A stretch of DNA of 64,000 bases from an uncultured Dokdonia sp. (GCF_947496725.1 NZ_CANMDS010000007.1:109572-173571), one strand, 5' to 3'; counted from the first letter of the stretch, positions 17,084-26,418 are shown. Notes: generated from the letters alone by a model not told the origin. Translations and numbers: made by a program.

Positions 17084-18478
17084 ATGAAAAGTAAATTCTC
17101 CTTATTAATAGCAATATCTGCACTAGCATTACTAGCGTTATGTGCCATACAAGCTTATTTAATAAGTAATACCTACGAGCTCAAAAAAACCGCTTTCTTT
17201 AATGAAACCTCAAATGCGGTTTCTGAGATTGCAAATGATAGAGAATTAGATTCTCTCTATGACGCACTTATAGAAGTAGACCTAGAAGATCACCTAGCAG
17301 ATTACTTTAATGAGAGTATAACTAAGCGACAGGTGGTAGAACGATTTTACCGCAATGCAGATACTTATAACGAGCAGTATATGCAACGCTATGAAGCCTT
17401 GCAATTACAAAAAGAGTTGGGTTATGAGGTTGCTTATAGACAGAATTTGTTAAGCATTGTCATCATAGACTATCCTAATACAGACACCATTTTTCCTATA
17501 AAAGATAATGAGAGAAAACGCATTTTTGGGCAGAAGTTTAAAACAGGAATTTCAAGAAGTATCAACTATGCACGCACCTTTGATACAAATGAGTTTATAG
17601 ACCGTAGGGGTGACAGTATAAGTATAAGCTCGTACGATTTTGAAGTGCGCACCACACAAGAGATACAAGTACCTAACTGGAAATCTCTGGTACTTAAAAG
17701 AATGTGGGTACTCATTGTAGGAAGTATCATTTTATTCCTTTTTGTAATAGGGTTACTGTACTACTCAATAAAAAACCTAATTACTCAGAAAAAAATTGCC
17801 GAGGTAAAAACAGACTTTATTAATAATGTCACTCACGAGCTCAAAACACCTCTCGCAACACTAGGTATCGCTACCAAAAGCTTGCGCAATGAAGCGATAA
17901 AAAGTAATCCAGATGCCTTTAATAACACGCTAGGCATCGTAGAGCGACAAAATAGTAGATTACAAAAGTTAATAGATCAAGTACTTACTAATAGCTTGAG
18001 CGCAGAGGAGCTACAGCTCAATAAAGAGCAGGTAAGTGATAATGTGTTTTTTAAGGACCTACTTTCAGATTTTGAGATTGCTACACAGCACGCACATCTC
18101 ACAGTCTTAAACAAGGTCTACAGTCCAGAAGTGCTCTTGCGCATAGACAGATTTCACCTCACTACGGCACTTCTTAATGTGCTAGAGAACGCAGTAAAGT
18201 ATGGTAAAGACCAAGTTACCGTGACGGTCATCACGCGCCTTGTAAATAGAAACTATTGCATTGAGATATCAGATAACGGGACCGGTATCTCACCAGCAGA
18301 CCAGAAAGCTATTTTTGACAAGTTTTATCGCGCTGGTAATAGTGATGTACATAACGTAAAAGGGCTAGGTCTCGGTCTCTATTTTACACATCAAATTATT
18401 ACTGCTCACGGGGGAACCATAACCCTTAAAAGCATAGAAAACGAGGGAAGCACCTTCACTATAAAATTGCCTTTATAA
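17084..18478 (+). CDS. Two-component sensor histidine kinase
   Basis: 464 residues. One N-terminal membrane helix (LLIAISALALLALCAIQAYLI) is followed by a ~180-residue periplasmic sensor, then a second helix (VLIVGSIILFLFVIGLLYYS). The H-box is NNVTHELKTPLATLG with His at ~250. The ATPase domain has ALLNVLENAVKYG (N box), EISDNGTGISP (G1), FDKFYRAGN (F box) and KGLGLGLYF (G2). No HAMP domain is obvious. The stop TAA overlaps the regulator's ATG (TAATG), so the pair is translationally coupled. The periplasmic sensor is unlike families I know. Confidence 0.93.
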   Translation: MKSKFSLLIAISALALLALCAIQAYLISNTYELKKTAFFNETSNAVSEIANDRELDSLYDALIEVDLEDHLADYFNESITKRQVVERFYRNADTYNEQYMQRYEALQLQKELGYEVAYRQNLLSIVIIDYPNTDTIFPIKDNERKRIFGQKFKTGISRSINYARTFDTNEFIDRRGDSISISSYDFEVRTTQEIQVPNWKSLVLKRMWVLIVGSIILFLFVIGLLYYSIKNLITQKKIAEVKTDFINNVTHELKTPLATLGIATKSLRNEAIKSNPDAFNNTLGIVERQNSRLQKLIDQVLTNSLSAEELQLNKEQVSDNVFFKDLLSDFEIATQHAHLTVLNKVYSPEVLLRIDRFHLTTALLNVLENAVKYGKDQVTVTVITRLVNRNYCIEISDNGTGISPADQKAIFDKFYRAGNSDVHNVKGLGLGLYFTHQIITAHGGTITLKSIENEGSTFTIKLPL

Positions 18479-19209
18479 TGATTGCAAAAAACAACATACT
18501 ACTCGCCGAAGATGATTTTGATTTTGGGAGTATCCTCAAGCAATATCTCGAGATACACAATTTTGAAGTTACTTGGTGTAAAGATGGGGAAGAGGCTCAT
18601 AACGCTTTCGCGAAAGCGCACTCAGAAGGAGTAACCTATGACATCTGTGTTTTTGATGTGATGATGCCTAAGATGGATGGGTTTACACTTGCAGAGAAAG
18701 TGATAAGTATTAACCCAGAAGTTCCCTTTGTGTTCCTCACCGCACGTAAGATGAAGGAAGACCGCATACAGGGGCTCAAACTTGGAGCAGACGATTATAT
18801 CGTAAAACCCTTTGAGGCAGATATACTCGTGCTACGCCTTACTAATATTTTAAAACGATCTAGACCTAACCTCGCAAAGGTTAGACCAGATATAAATGAA
18901 ATCACTGCGATAGGAAACTATCACTTTGATGCTCACAATCACACGCTCACCTTTGGAGAGACCGTACAATCTCTCACAGAAAAGGAAGCACAGTTGATTC
19001 AGTTTTTTTACGAAAACAAAAATCAGCTACTTCGAAGAGAAGATATTCTGTCTAAAATCTGGGGAAACGACGACTTTTTCTCAGGCCGCAGTATGGATGT
19101 CTTTATCAGTCGGCTTCGAAAATATTTTAAAGATGATTCTTCCATTTCAATTGCTAGCACAAGAGGTGTAGGATTAACCTTTACAATTGAATTATCAAAA
19201 AATGAATAG
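18478..19209 (+). CDS. OmpR-family response regulator
   Basis: 243 residues. The receiver domain has acidic residues in LLAEDDFDF, phospho-acceptor Asp60 (CVFDVMMPKMDG), Thr88 and Lys110 (YIVKPFE). A winged-helix DNA-binding domain starts near residue 140 (LTEKEAQLIQFFYENKNQLLRREDILSKIWG ... GRSMDVFISRLRKYFKDD). It is partner of the upstream kinase. Palindrome copy 7 falls in receiver helix 2, giving residues 43-47 Ala-Phe-Ala-Lys-Ala; by comparison with family members the loop there seems a few residues long. Likely targets are the GGTTAA repeats at 16.9-17.0 kb. Confidence 0.94.
   Translation: MIAKNNILLAEDDFDFGSILKQYLEIHNFEVTWCKDGEEAHNAFAKAHSEGVTYDICVFDVMMPKMDGFTLAEKVISINPEVPFVFLTARKMKEDRIQGLKLGADDYIVKPFEADILVLRLTNILKRSRPNLAKVRPDINEITAIGNYHFDAHNHTLTFGETVQSLTEKEAQLIQFFYENKNQLLRREDILSKIWGNDDFFSGRSMDVFISRLRKYFKDDSSISIASTRGVGLTFTIELSKNE
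18603..18618. repeat. Iterated palindrome copy 7 (exact, intragenic)
   Basis: An exact 16-mer in the receiver-domain coding sequence, read as Asn-Ala-Phe-Ala-Lys-Ala-His. Confidence 0.95.
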
Positions 19210-19214
19210 GTAAT

Positions 19215-19230
19215 CGCTTTCGCGAAAGCG
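19215..19230. repeat. Iterated palindrome copy 8 (exact, intergenic)
   Basis: An exact core 5 bp after the response-regulator stop and 21 bp before the next ATG, only ~600 bp from copy 7. This is the closest spacing in the window. Confidence 0.95.
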
Positions 19231-19251
19231 GAAGATTAAAAAAGTAACACA

Positions 19252-20514
19252 ATGAAAACAGTAAGAAATATATGCACAGCAGCCCTTATAGGCTTAGGAA
19301 TGAATGTAATTGCACAAACAGCTCCACCAGCTCCGCCAGCCCCACCTGCAACGGTTTATGAAGATGCAACCACCACGGTAACTACAAACTCTTCTAACGT
19401 ATCTGTGATTACCCAAAATGGTAATTATGGAAGTGGCGGCAGTACGTCGTACTCAGTAAGTAACTCAAATGATGAGTACCGAGTAAAATCTCGTTATCCG
19501 AGTAACAGATATGCCGCTATAAAAGACTTCTTAGTAGCCGAAATGGGTACAAAAAATATGCAATCTAGCGGGAAGGATATGGTCTGGAGTCTTGAGGGTG
19601 ATGAAGATACCGTTTATGAAATCGCACTGAGTGAGAAACGCCTCAAGATTGAACTAGATAAAACGATCGCTGCACCAGATATGATTGCAAAGTTTACAGA
19701 TATGGGTAACATCTTACGTACCCTTGTTTCTGGAGGAAGCGAGCGACAAGAAATACAACGATTAGAACGCGATGCAGACCGTGCAAGACGTGATGCAGCA
19801 CGTATGCAACGAGAGGCTGCACGACTAAGGGAGGTTTCTGTAAGAGATGCTGCACGGCTAGAGAGAGAGGCACTGCGCCTCTCTAATGAAGCAGAGCGAC
19901 TAGGTCTTAACTCAAAAAGAGGTGGAGGTATAGATAGTTACGTGCGTAATTTACTAGAGTTACCTAGTACAAAAACGGCAGCAAGTGATGTGAATAGTAA
20001 TATCTGGCAATGGCCAGTGGTACAAGAAGCCCTCATTAACACTCTAAATAATGAAGGACTACTTAAGGGTGAAGAAACTATTGTATTTGTAAAAGAAGAT
20101 GCCGGAGCTTATGCAAACGGTACACGCTTATCTAGCACTCAATGGTCTAAGGTGAATAGCGTTTTTAGGAAATACGGTATGCAGGACGTTACAGAGGTAA
20201 GTTTCTATAAAAAGGGAAATCATATTGTTATTGTAGATGGCTTTACAGCTGTAGAAAAGATTGTAACGTGGTTAGTACGTAATGATTACATAGCTAGTTC
20301 TAGTAGATCTGTAAAAATGATGCTTAACGGAAGTTCGGTTATAGTAGATAATGTTGCCTTGCCTAACAGTGATGTCAAGAAGATAAACAACTACTTACTT
20401 ACTGAGGGAGTAATAACAGCTCCGGGCAAATCGCTTGTGATAAAAGAGACCGGTATGTCGCTGGGTTACAGTTATGATAAAAGTACACTAGGCACCTGGG
20501 TAGGTAAGGACTAG
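19252..20514 (+). CDS. Secreted coiled-coil protein downstream of the two-component pair
   Basis: 420 residues with a signal peptide ending at IAQ (residue ~23) and a Pro-Ala-rich mature start (APPAPPAPPA). Residues ~165-222 are a strongly charged helix with repeated RDAARMQREAARLRE-type heptads, predicted to be a coiled coil. The flanking regions are mixed alpha/beta with a repeated theme (GEETIVFVKEDAG, PGKSLVIKETGMS). The family is unknown to me. It lies 42 bp after the regulator and is probably co-transcribed, so it may be an output or accessory sensor of that system. It ends 3 bp before a convergent gene. Confidence 0.7.
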   Translation: MKTVRNICTAALIGLGMNVIAQTAPPAPPAPPATVYEDATTTVTTNSSNVSVITQNGNYGSGGSTSYSVSNSNDEYRVKSRYPSNRYAAIKDFLVAEMGTKNMQSSGKDMVWSLEGDEDTVYEIALSEKRLKIELDKTIAAPDMIAKFTDMGNILRTLVSGGSERQEIQRLERDADRARRDAARMQREAARLREVSVRDAARLEREALRLSNEAERLGLNSKRGGGIDSYVRNLLELPSTKTAASDVNSNIWQWPVVQEALINTLNNEGLLKGEETIVFVKEDAGAYANGTRLSSTQWSKVNSVFRKYGMQDVTEVSFYKKGNHIVIVDGFTAVEKIVTWLVRNDYIASSSRSVKMMLNGSSVIVDNVALPNSDVKKINNYLLTEGVITAPGKSLVIKETGMSLGYSYDKSTLGTWVGKD

Positions 20515-20517
20515 TTT

Positions 20518-20868
20518 TTACTCCTCTTCGTCTTGAAAAGTATCTCTTGCGAGCAACTTTGCAGATACTTTGTAGGTTGCAGCGTAGGTAAGACCTGCTT
20601 GTTTTGTTTTTGAAGTTAAGAATGCTCTTTTAAACCAGCGATGGTCGGTAGCTCTTTTCTTTAAATCTTCGTGAGTGGTTGTAGCATATGGAGTCCCTTT
20701 GAAGAATGACTCAATGGTATAGATACCCAGCCCATAATGCTCTGCACGATCTAGTACAGTTTCAAAATCTGCTTCAGAAAATTGATAAGCAGTATCTGTT
20801 CCTGATCCATCATTTTCTGGTGTTAATCCTGCAAATACTTGTTGTTCTAAAAACTCTGATTTTTCCAT
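20518..20868 (-). CDS. Hypothetical small soluble protein
   Basis: 116 residues, acidic at both ends and basic in the middle, with no membrane segment. Helical segments FSEADFETVLDRAEHYGLGIYTIESFFKG and THEDLKKRATDHRWFKRAFLTSKTKQAGL are visible. I do not recognise it. It converges on the coiled-coil protein gene with only 3 bp between the stops. Confidence 0.6.
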   Translation of the reverse strand: MEKSEFLEQQVFAGLTPENDGSGTDTAYQFSEADFETVLDRAEHYGLGIYTIESFFKGTPYATTTHEDLKKRATDHRWFKRAFLTSKTKQAGLTYAATYKVSAKLLARDTFQDEEE

Positions 20869-20927
20869 AGTGCAAAAGTCGTTATTTAATCATCAAATCT
20901 ATCACGATTTATAAAATAAGAATACCC

Positions 20928-21458
20928 TTATGGCGTTTTACGCACACCATCTAACAATGCCTTGTTAAGCACACCATCATCCTCTGACGATGAGGTGTGT
21001 AACACAGATATGTCACCTGTAGATTCAAGTACAACTGCCTCTACTTGCTCATAGGTAAGTACATTTGCCTCTCTAAGTTTGGCAATAAGTTGCCCTTTTT
21101 CTATACGAGCATACTTTAGGTTTTCTTCAAGAATGGTACTTCCGTCCATAAGGAGTAGGGGTTTATTTGATATAAGTTTGTTTATGGCAGGCACAGCACG
21201 CTGTAAGTAAGAAAATATAAATGTAAGAATCAGTAAGGCCCCCACAGCTACAGATCCGTGCGCAATAGAGGTGCTAGAAGTTAGTGTAGAAGATATGATA
21301 CTACCTATTGCGATGGTAAATGCAAAATCATAAGCTGTAAATTTTGCAAAAGATCGCAACCCTATAATACGTGTTAATATGATGACTACTATAAAAATCA
21401 TTAAGCTTCCGGCTATTGTTTGTAGTAGTGGGTCGTCTGTGCTATAAATCCAATCCAT
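20928..21458 (-). CDS. DUF421 (YetF-like) membrane protein
   Basis: 176 residues from the ATG at 21456-21458. A longer frame begins 30 codons earlier, but its extension is not family-like. Three N-terminal membrane helices (LLQTIAGSLMIFIVVIILTRIIG, AYDFAFTIAIGSIISSTLTS, VAVGALLILTFIFSYLQRA) precede the conserved cytosolic DUF421 domain (NKPLLLMDGSTILEENLKYARI, LREANVLTYEQVEAVVLESTGDISVL). The family is widespread and of unknown function, often stress-linked in spore-formers. Confidence 0.9.
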   Translation of the reverse strand: MDWIYSTDDPLLQTIAGSLMIFIVVIILTRIIGLRSFAKFTAYDFAFTIAIGSIISSTLTSSTSIAHGSVAVGALLILTFIFSYLQRAVPAINKLISNKPLLLMDGSTILEENLKYARIEKGQLIAKLREANVLTYEQVEAVVLESTGDISVLHTSSSEDDGVLNKALLDGVRKTP

Positions 21459-21663
21459 ATTGTTGTTTTTTGAGCATAGTTTATTCACAAGTTGTGATAA
21501 GCTATTATTGGTTAGACTGTAAATTATTAAATAATCACAGTAAACCAACGACCCATAACAAAGGTTTAATATCTATTGTGAAGGTATTAACGTGCTGCTT
21601 ATTATATATGCCGACAGATAGCTATGTATGAATTGACCAGTTGAGGTGGGAAGCGTGTATTTA

Positions 21664-21679
21664 CGCTTTCGCGAAAGCG
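21664..21679. repeat. Iterated palindrome copy 9 (exact, intergenic)
   Basis: An exact core with symmetric TTA/TAA flanks, in the gap between DUF421 and the 21729-22109 gene. Confidence 0.95.
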
Positions 21680-21728
21680 TAATTCTCAACTTAATACATT
21701 GAGCAATTATAAGTATGATTTCAGTTTA

Positions 21729-22109
21729 TTAATACTTACTCTCAGACTTGTCATCCTCTTTGAGAGGTTCAAAAGTAATTGTAGCAGTAACTCCAAGTTC
21801 TGGTCCAGCGTCTATGTAAAGCTCATAATTTTTGAGAAGCTTTATTTTTTCTGGCGTGTGTGAAGAGATCTCGATGGTATCTATAATCTTCCCTTCTTGT
21901 TGTATCCTTAAGATAAAGTGAGAACTACCTGAATTGCTTATGATAGCGTAACACTCTTTACCATCATATGGATTTATGACGCCGTCTTGCCCCTGGCCTT
22001 TACCAGTGAGTAGCATACTTTCTGAAGCGCCTATCTCAACAGTTTCTTGAGCAAAGCTATCTAGTTGACCTAAAAAAGTAAGGCAAATAAGGAGGAGGAA
22101 TGTTTTCAT
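21729..22109 (-). CDS. Hypothetical secreted protein
   Basis: 126 residues with signal peptide MKTFLLLICLTFLGQLDSFAQ. The mature part is beta-rich (ECYAIISNSGSSHFILRIQQEG, TATITFEPL) with an acidic C-terminal tail. No family is recognised. It sits 47 bp downstream of the acetolactate-decarboxylase-like gene on the same strand and could share its transcript. Confidence 0.65.
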   Translation of the reverse strand: MKTFLLLICLTFLGQLDSFAQETVEIGASESMLLTGKGQGQDGVINPYDGKECYAIISNSGSSHFILRIQQEGKIIDTIEISSHTPEKIKLLKNYELYIDAGPELGVTATITFEPLKEDDKSESKY

Positions 22110-22156
22110 TTATAATAATTTAAGTTTTAATAACTCTTTTAAAGGTACTTATTAAT

Positions 22157-22873
22157 TTACTTTTTAGGTAAGAACAGCTTTAAATTATCGATAGTTAAAT
22201 TGTCAAGATGCCTCATTTTGGACTCGTCTTTTGTAATGAGATGTAGGTGAATGTCGCTGTCGTGATGGGTGAAGATACCCTTATGCATTGTAGAGAAAAA
22301 TCCTATAATTTCTACTTCTTCGTCTTGCAGCGTGTAATTTGTTTGGCCTTGATGCGCTTCTTGTGGAGAAGAAACTTTTGTGTCTTTAGTCAAGTTTTGT
22401 ATGTGTATCTCTGCCTTAGATACAGTACCCTCTAGTTTAAATGCAAATGGTCGCTTTGCTTCTTTTGTGCGTTCACTTACAAAGTCTTCTATATCTTTTA
22501 TAGTCTTCACAGACGCGGGAAGATTTATCTCATACCAGTCTGTCACATTCGTATACACAAAAAAAGGAGCAGAGACTTCATAAGTAGGCGTTACCGTCAT
22601 TGTAGTGTCTGAGTTCACTTTTGATAGATAGCTAGTACCGTTTACAATGAGAAGTTCGCCAGTGAGATAACTCTCAGGGCCTAAGCCATAAAGTCCTTTC
22701 TTATTTGTGATGGTATCTAGTAATATAGAACCTTCTAGTTCCCCTTTCCACATCACGTTTTTCATAGCGCCCACCACCTTTACATCTGGATACGTCGTGG
22801 CGGTTCCGGTTTCACCTTTTGAATTGCAGCTTGCTAGGCATATAGCAAATGTGAGTAGTAAAATGTATTTCAA
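22157..22873 (-). CDS. Acetolactate decarboxylase family lipoprotein
   Basis: 238 residues; the start is TTG at 22871-22873, with no in-frame ATG upstream. Lipobox LASC (Cys16) predicts a lipoprotein. The mature part matches the AlsD/BudA fold: YGLGPESYLTGELLIVNGTSYL is the conserved early segment, and HHDSDIHLHLITKDESKMRHLDNL supplies the zinc histidines seen in AlsD as HLHFLSDD and GGHV. Classical AlsD converts acetolactate to acetoin in the cytosol. A lipid-anchored extracytoplasmic version is odd, so a different substrate is possible. The AraC gene just upstream may regulate it. Confidence 0.78.
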   Translation of the reverse strand: MKYILLLTFAICLASCNSKGETGTATTYPDVKVVGAMKNVMWKGELEGSILLDTITNKKGLYGLGPESYLTGELLIVNGTSYLSKVNSDTTMTVTPTYEVSAPFFVYTNVTDWYEINLPASVKTIKDIEDFVSERTKEAKRPFAFKLEGTVSKAEIHIQNLTKDTKVSSPQEAHQGQTNYTLQDEEVEIIGFFSTMHKGIFTHHDSDIHLHLITKDESKMRHLDNLTIDNLKLFLPKK

Positions 22874-22913
22874 AATATAGGTCTCTTAGGGTTTTATAGA
22901 GCACAATATAATA

Positions 22914-23825
22914 CTAATTCATTTTATACTTCTGCCTGTACTGGCTTGGGCTTATGCCTTCTTTCTTTTTAAAGAGTCTTGAGAAATAAGGAGGGTATTC
23001 AAACCCCAGTTCATAAGCTACTTCAGAGATAGACTTCTGCGGATTGAGCAAGGTGTTCTTAGCCTCGTCTATTAGGTACAACTGTAAGTGTTCTGTTGTG
23101 GTTTTACCTGTTTCTTTTTTGAGGGTGTCGCTCAGGTAGCGTTGTGATACAGAAAGCTTGCCTGCGATTTGTTCTATACTGGGGATGCCGTTTTCTTGCA
23201 GCTGTCCGGTTTCAAAATAGGTGTCTAGCTGTTGATTAAATAGACTTAGTAAATCTGTAGAGAATTCTTTACGGTTTAAGAACTGACGTTCATAAAAGCG
23301 GTTTGCATACTTAAGTAGAGTACTAAGTTGTGAGATGATAATATCTTTACTAAACTCGTCTTGATTATTATGATACTCTGTATCTATGTTAGTTACGATA
23401 GACTCTATTTGCTTTTCTTCTTTTGGTGAGAGGTGTAGTGCTTCATTAACATTATAAGAAAAGAAGTTGTATTTCTTGATTTGAGCCACAAGCTCTGTAC
23501 CTTTTATAAAGTCTTCGTGAAAGGTAAGAGAAAAACCTTTTTGATCATAAATCACACTACTATCCCATTGAAGAACCTGTCTAGGTGCAATAAAAATGAG
23601 TGCACCATTTGTAAAGTCATACTTAGTGCGACCATAGGTTAAGTCACCTTTTATTATTTTCTTAAGGCTTATGGTGTAGCAATCATTTGTGATAGGAGGG
23701 GAGCTTTCTCTTGGACAAGGTAGATATCCATCTCCCACGGTTGTAAAAACACTAAGCATAGGGTGCTCTGCTGGAGGTAATCCTAAGTAGTTAATATATG
23801 ATGATAAGGTTTTAAAATGCTCCAT
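22914..23825 (-). CDS. AraC family transcriptional regulator
   Basis: 303 residues. The N-terminal sensing domain contains YGRTKYDFTNGALIFIAPRQVLQW and GFSLTFHEDFIKG, an AraC-type cupin feel. The C-terminal two-HTH domain has PSIEQIAGKLSVSQRYLSDTLKKETGKTTTEHLQLYLIDEAKNTL and ISEVAYELGFEYPPYFSRLFKKKEGISPSQYR. In flavobacteria this type is often paired with an SDR dehydrogenase; here an SDR lies 0.64 kb upstream. Its target is probably among these neighbours. Confidence 0.92.
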   Translation of the reverse strand: MEHFKTLSSYINYLGLPPAEHPMLSVFTTVGDGYLPCPRESSPPITNDCYTISLKKIIKGDLTYGRTKYDFTNGALIFIAPRQVLQWDSSVIYDQKGFSLTFHEDFIKGTELVAQIKKYNFFSYNVNEALHLSPKEEKQIESIVTNIDTEYHNNQDEFSKDIIISQLSTLLKYANRFYERQFLNRKEFSTDLLSLFNQQLDTYFETGQLQENGIPSIEQIAGKLSVSQRYLSDTLKKETGKTTTEHLQLYLIDEAKNTLLNPQKSISEVAYELGFEYPPYFSRLFKKKEGISPSQYRQKYKMN

Positions 23826-23902
23826 ATTAAAAAACTAATTGTACTAAGTCGCTTTTGTGAAGTTACTTATAACGTTTTAGATCTCTATTTTATTTTAACT
23901 AT

Positions 23903-24415
23903 CTAGTAGCTATTATCCTTTTGTGCACTTACTAGATGCTTGTTATAATCGTTTATTCTTGCATAAGCCGTACCATCTATAAGTAAGATTACGATAAGCA
24001 TTGCTATGGTAGTGATACTTATGGCACGCCAGCTAGGTGTGTTTACAAATATAATGAGCAATGCAGCTATAATAATTATGATGGGGATAGCTCTAAACAC
24101 AACTGTAGTATACTCCTTAAGGGTTGCTTCTGTACGGTCTATCTCTGAGGTAATAAAAGCTGTTGCGTCCTGCTGGTATGCGGTCTCAAACTGTGTGATT
24201 CTAGCCTTATTTGTAAAAAACAACCCTAAACCTATGGTGACTAATAATACTCCCGCTACCAGTGTAGGTATAATGTATGCTCTTGCAATATCTGTTTTTC
24301 CCAGTTGCCAGAAGCCTATACTTGCAGCTATAAACACCACCCCAAAGAGTACAAAAAAAGGTGTAGAAAATAGCTCTGCTTTTGCCCAGTCTGTTGCGGC
24401 TTTTAATATATCCAT
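23903..24415 (-). CDS. Hypothetical membrane protein
   Basis: 170 residues with about four membrane helices: FFVLFGVVFIAASIGFWQL, YIIPTLVAGVLLVTIGLGLFF, VVFRAIPIIIIIAALLIIFV and AISITTIAMLIVILLIDGTAY. The loop between helices 2 and 3 is helical and charged. No family is recognised. It lies between the SDR and AraC genes and may be part of the same transcription unit. Confidence 0.7.
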   Translation of the reverse strand: MDILKAATDWAKAELFSTPFFVLFGVVFIAASIGFWQLGKTDIARAYIIPTLVAGVLLVTIGLGLFFTNKARITQFETAYQQDATAFITSEIDRTEATLKEYTTVVFRAIPIIIIIAALLIIFVNTPSWRAISITTIAMLIVILLIDGTAYARINDYNKHLVSAQKDNSY

Positions 24416-24463
24416 ATCTTAAGGTTATAGTATAATTTTAAGTCTAAATGTTTGTATAACACG

Positions 24464-25414
24464 TTATAAATTCCAGCTAAAGCCTGTTGCTTCTTCAGAC
24501 ACTTTCCATAGTTGCTCCATCACCTCTTTATTTTTTGCGTGTGGCTCTAAGGTACATTCACCCACGGGTCCCGTCCAGTAGTTTCTTCCTGTGGGGCCAT
24601 AAAAGGCAGTTTGATTGAGATCTGGCTCTGTAGCACACATAAGTTCTGGATATGCACCCTTCTCTGCAGATTGTACAAAGGGTGATAGCTTCATAAGTTG
24701 CCACACAAAACGAGTCATAAGGCTGCCACTCGTCTTAATTAATGAGGTACGTGAGGCACCTGGATGGCACGCATAGGTTTTTACATTAGTCTTACCAGCT
24801 TTTTTGAGTCTGTCTTGTAACTCATAGGTAGTCATAATTTGTGCAAGCTTACTCTGGCTGTATACACTATTAGGGTTATAGTTATGATCCCAGTTCATAT
24901 CGTTAAACTGTATCGTTTTTATACCCATTTTATATCCTTCACTACCTACGGTGACAATACGCCCATTAGATTGCTCTACTAGCGGAAACAACAAACCTTG
25001 TAATAAGAAATTACCGTAGTGATTTACACCTAGCTGACTTTCAAAACCATCTACGGTAAGTTGTTGTTGGGGAACTTGGGCAATGGCTGCATTAAGCATA
25101 AGGGCATCTATGCGAGGTACTGTTTTAAGTACTTCTGCGGCTGCTTTTCTCACAGATGCAAGTGAGGCTAGGTCCATCTCGATATTAGACACATTAACAG
25201 TATCTCCTACTTCTTGTTTTAAAGTAGCAATGGTATTTGCAGCTTTAGTATTATTACGATTAAGCATTACAACAGTCGCACCCTTAGCGAGTAAAATTTT
25301 TGCTGCTTCATAACCAGTACCACTCGTAGTACCTGTAATTAAAAAGGTTTTATCCTTAACATCTGTAATTCTTTCTGGCATCCATCCATTTTTTCCAAAC
25401 TGATAATCTTTCAT
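24464..25414 (-). CDS. Short-chain dehydrogenase/reductase (SDR)
   Basis: 316 residues. The NAD(P) site is FLITGTTSGTGYEAAKILLAKGATVVML, followed by the NAA motif (MLNAAIAQ), catalytic Ser region (RIVTVGSEG) and YSQSKLAQ (Tyr-x-x-x-Lys). A long C-terminus (YPELMCATEPDLNQTAFYGPTGRNYWTG) resembles retinol-dehydrogenase-like or protochlorophyllide-reductase-like SDRs of 300-320 residues. The substrate is unknown. An AraC regulator is encoded nearby on the same strand. Confidence 0.9.
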   Translation of the reverse strand: MKDYQFGKNGWMPERITDVKDKTFLITGTTSGTGYEAAKILLAKGATVVMLNRNNTKAANTIATLKQEVGDTVNVSNIEMDLASLASVRKAAAEVLKTVPRIDALMLNAAIAQVPQQQLTVDGFESQLGVNHYGNFLLQGLLFPLVEQSNGRIVTVGSEGYKMGIKTIQFNDMNWDHNYNPNSVYSQSKLAQIMTTYELQDRLKKAGKTNVKTYACHPGASRTSLIKTSGSLMTRFVWQLMKLSPFVQSAEKGAYPELMCATEPDLNQTAFYGPTGRNYWTGPVGECTLEPHAKNKEVMEQLWKVSEEATGFSWNL

Positions 25415-25719
25415 CTTGCTTCGTTTTTAATTACTGGGGCAAAGGTAAGAGTGAGAAGTGGGAGGTTTCTTATACAGATTTTCAGATGTAGTATAGATTT
25501 TGGTAATCAGTCCCTTAGAAGGTGCAAAAAAGTATAAGTGTATGTGGTGTTATGGTATTCCGCTTTCGCGAAATTTTAAAATCAACAAAAGCTCCCTAGA
25601 TAAAATCTTGCTTTCTATTAGTATGTAGTCAATAATACTCTATAACCTGCTGAATGGTAGAAGGGTTTTAATTTGGAGAGGGTTGTTTTTTGTTAAGTGT
25701 TTTTGGTCAGTAAAAAGTA
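25415..25719. other. Gene-free stretch before the AT-rich region
   Basis: No credible coding frame. It contains palindrome copy 10 (half-degenerate) and otherwise AT-rich sequence without clear hairpins. It marks the start of a run of orphan genes reaching ~31.2 kb. Confidence 0.5.
25561..25573. repeat. Iterated palindrome copy 10 (right arm lost)
   Basis: CGCTTTCGCGAAA followed by TTTTAAAA. The left arm and centre are intact and the right arm has diverged after GAAA. Confidence 0.7.
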
Positions 25720-26301
25720 TTATTCTAGCTTCAGGTAATTTCCATTTTCAAAACTTATAAGTTCTATTCCTCTTCCTTCTGATGAATACAAAATAAGCTC
25801 AATTGTGTTGTTTTCGTTTAAAAAACTGTTATTGAAAACATAAACATTTTCAAATTCAAATCCATTTACATTGATATTAACAATTTGCTCATTGGAAGGG
25901 TTTCTTAGAGTTTCAAAATATTCATTTTCAGTATTATCACTATTTTGAATACCATAATTAATATCAAATGAAGTAATATCATTAGACGTTTCCATATTTA
26001 ATTGTATTGAAAACCCATTTTGACTAAAATTGATGAAATTTGTTATAGTTTCAACTTCCCAATATCCGCATCTTTCAGCTCCTCGAGATTCTTTCTCTAT
26101 TTGAATAGTTCGCGGTTGAGTAGTGGCTCTTACTTGCTCACCATTTTCATTTACATAAAACAAATCTTGATAATTGTCAAATGGGATTAATGATTTTTCA
26201 AAATCCGAAAGTAAAAATGTATCAATAATTGAATCGTCACAGGTACAACTGCAACAAAGAAGTGTAAATAAAATGGAAAGGCCTTTTAGGTAGAATTTCA
26301 T
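25720..26301 (-). CDS. Hypothetical lipoprotein
   Basis: 193 residues with an N-terminal signal and a Cys-rich lipobox region (LLCCSCTCDDS). The mature part is beta-rich, with repeated Asn and Glu (NFSQNGFSIQLNMETSNDITSF). No family is recognised. Its codon use is more AT-rich than the core genes around it. It is the first of the orphan genes in the 25.7-31 kb region. Confidence 0.6.
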   Translation of the reverse strand: MKFYLKGLSILFTLLCCSCTCDDSIIDTFLLSDFEKSLIPFDNYQDLFYVNENGEQVRATTQPRTIQIEKESRGAERCGYWEVETITNFINFSQNGFSIQLNMETSNDITSFDINYGIQNSDNTENEYFETLRNPSNEQIVNINVNGFEFENVYVFNNSFLNENNTIELILYSSEGRGIELISFENGNYLKLE

Positions 26302-26418
26302 ATTATTTAGTAGATTTTCTAATCTTAGAATTAAGTTCTGTTATGTGCTTAGACTTTAATTTAACCACTGCCGGTTTTCTTCATTTTTAGTTATTTCATA
26401 ACTAAGTAAAACTGTGAT

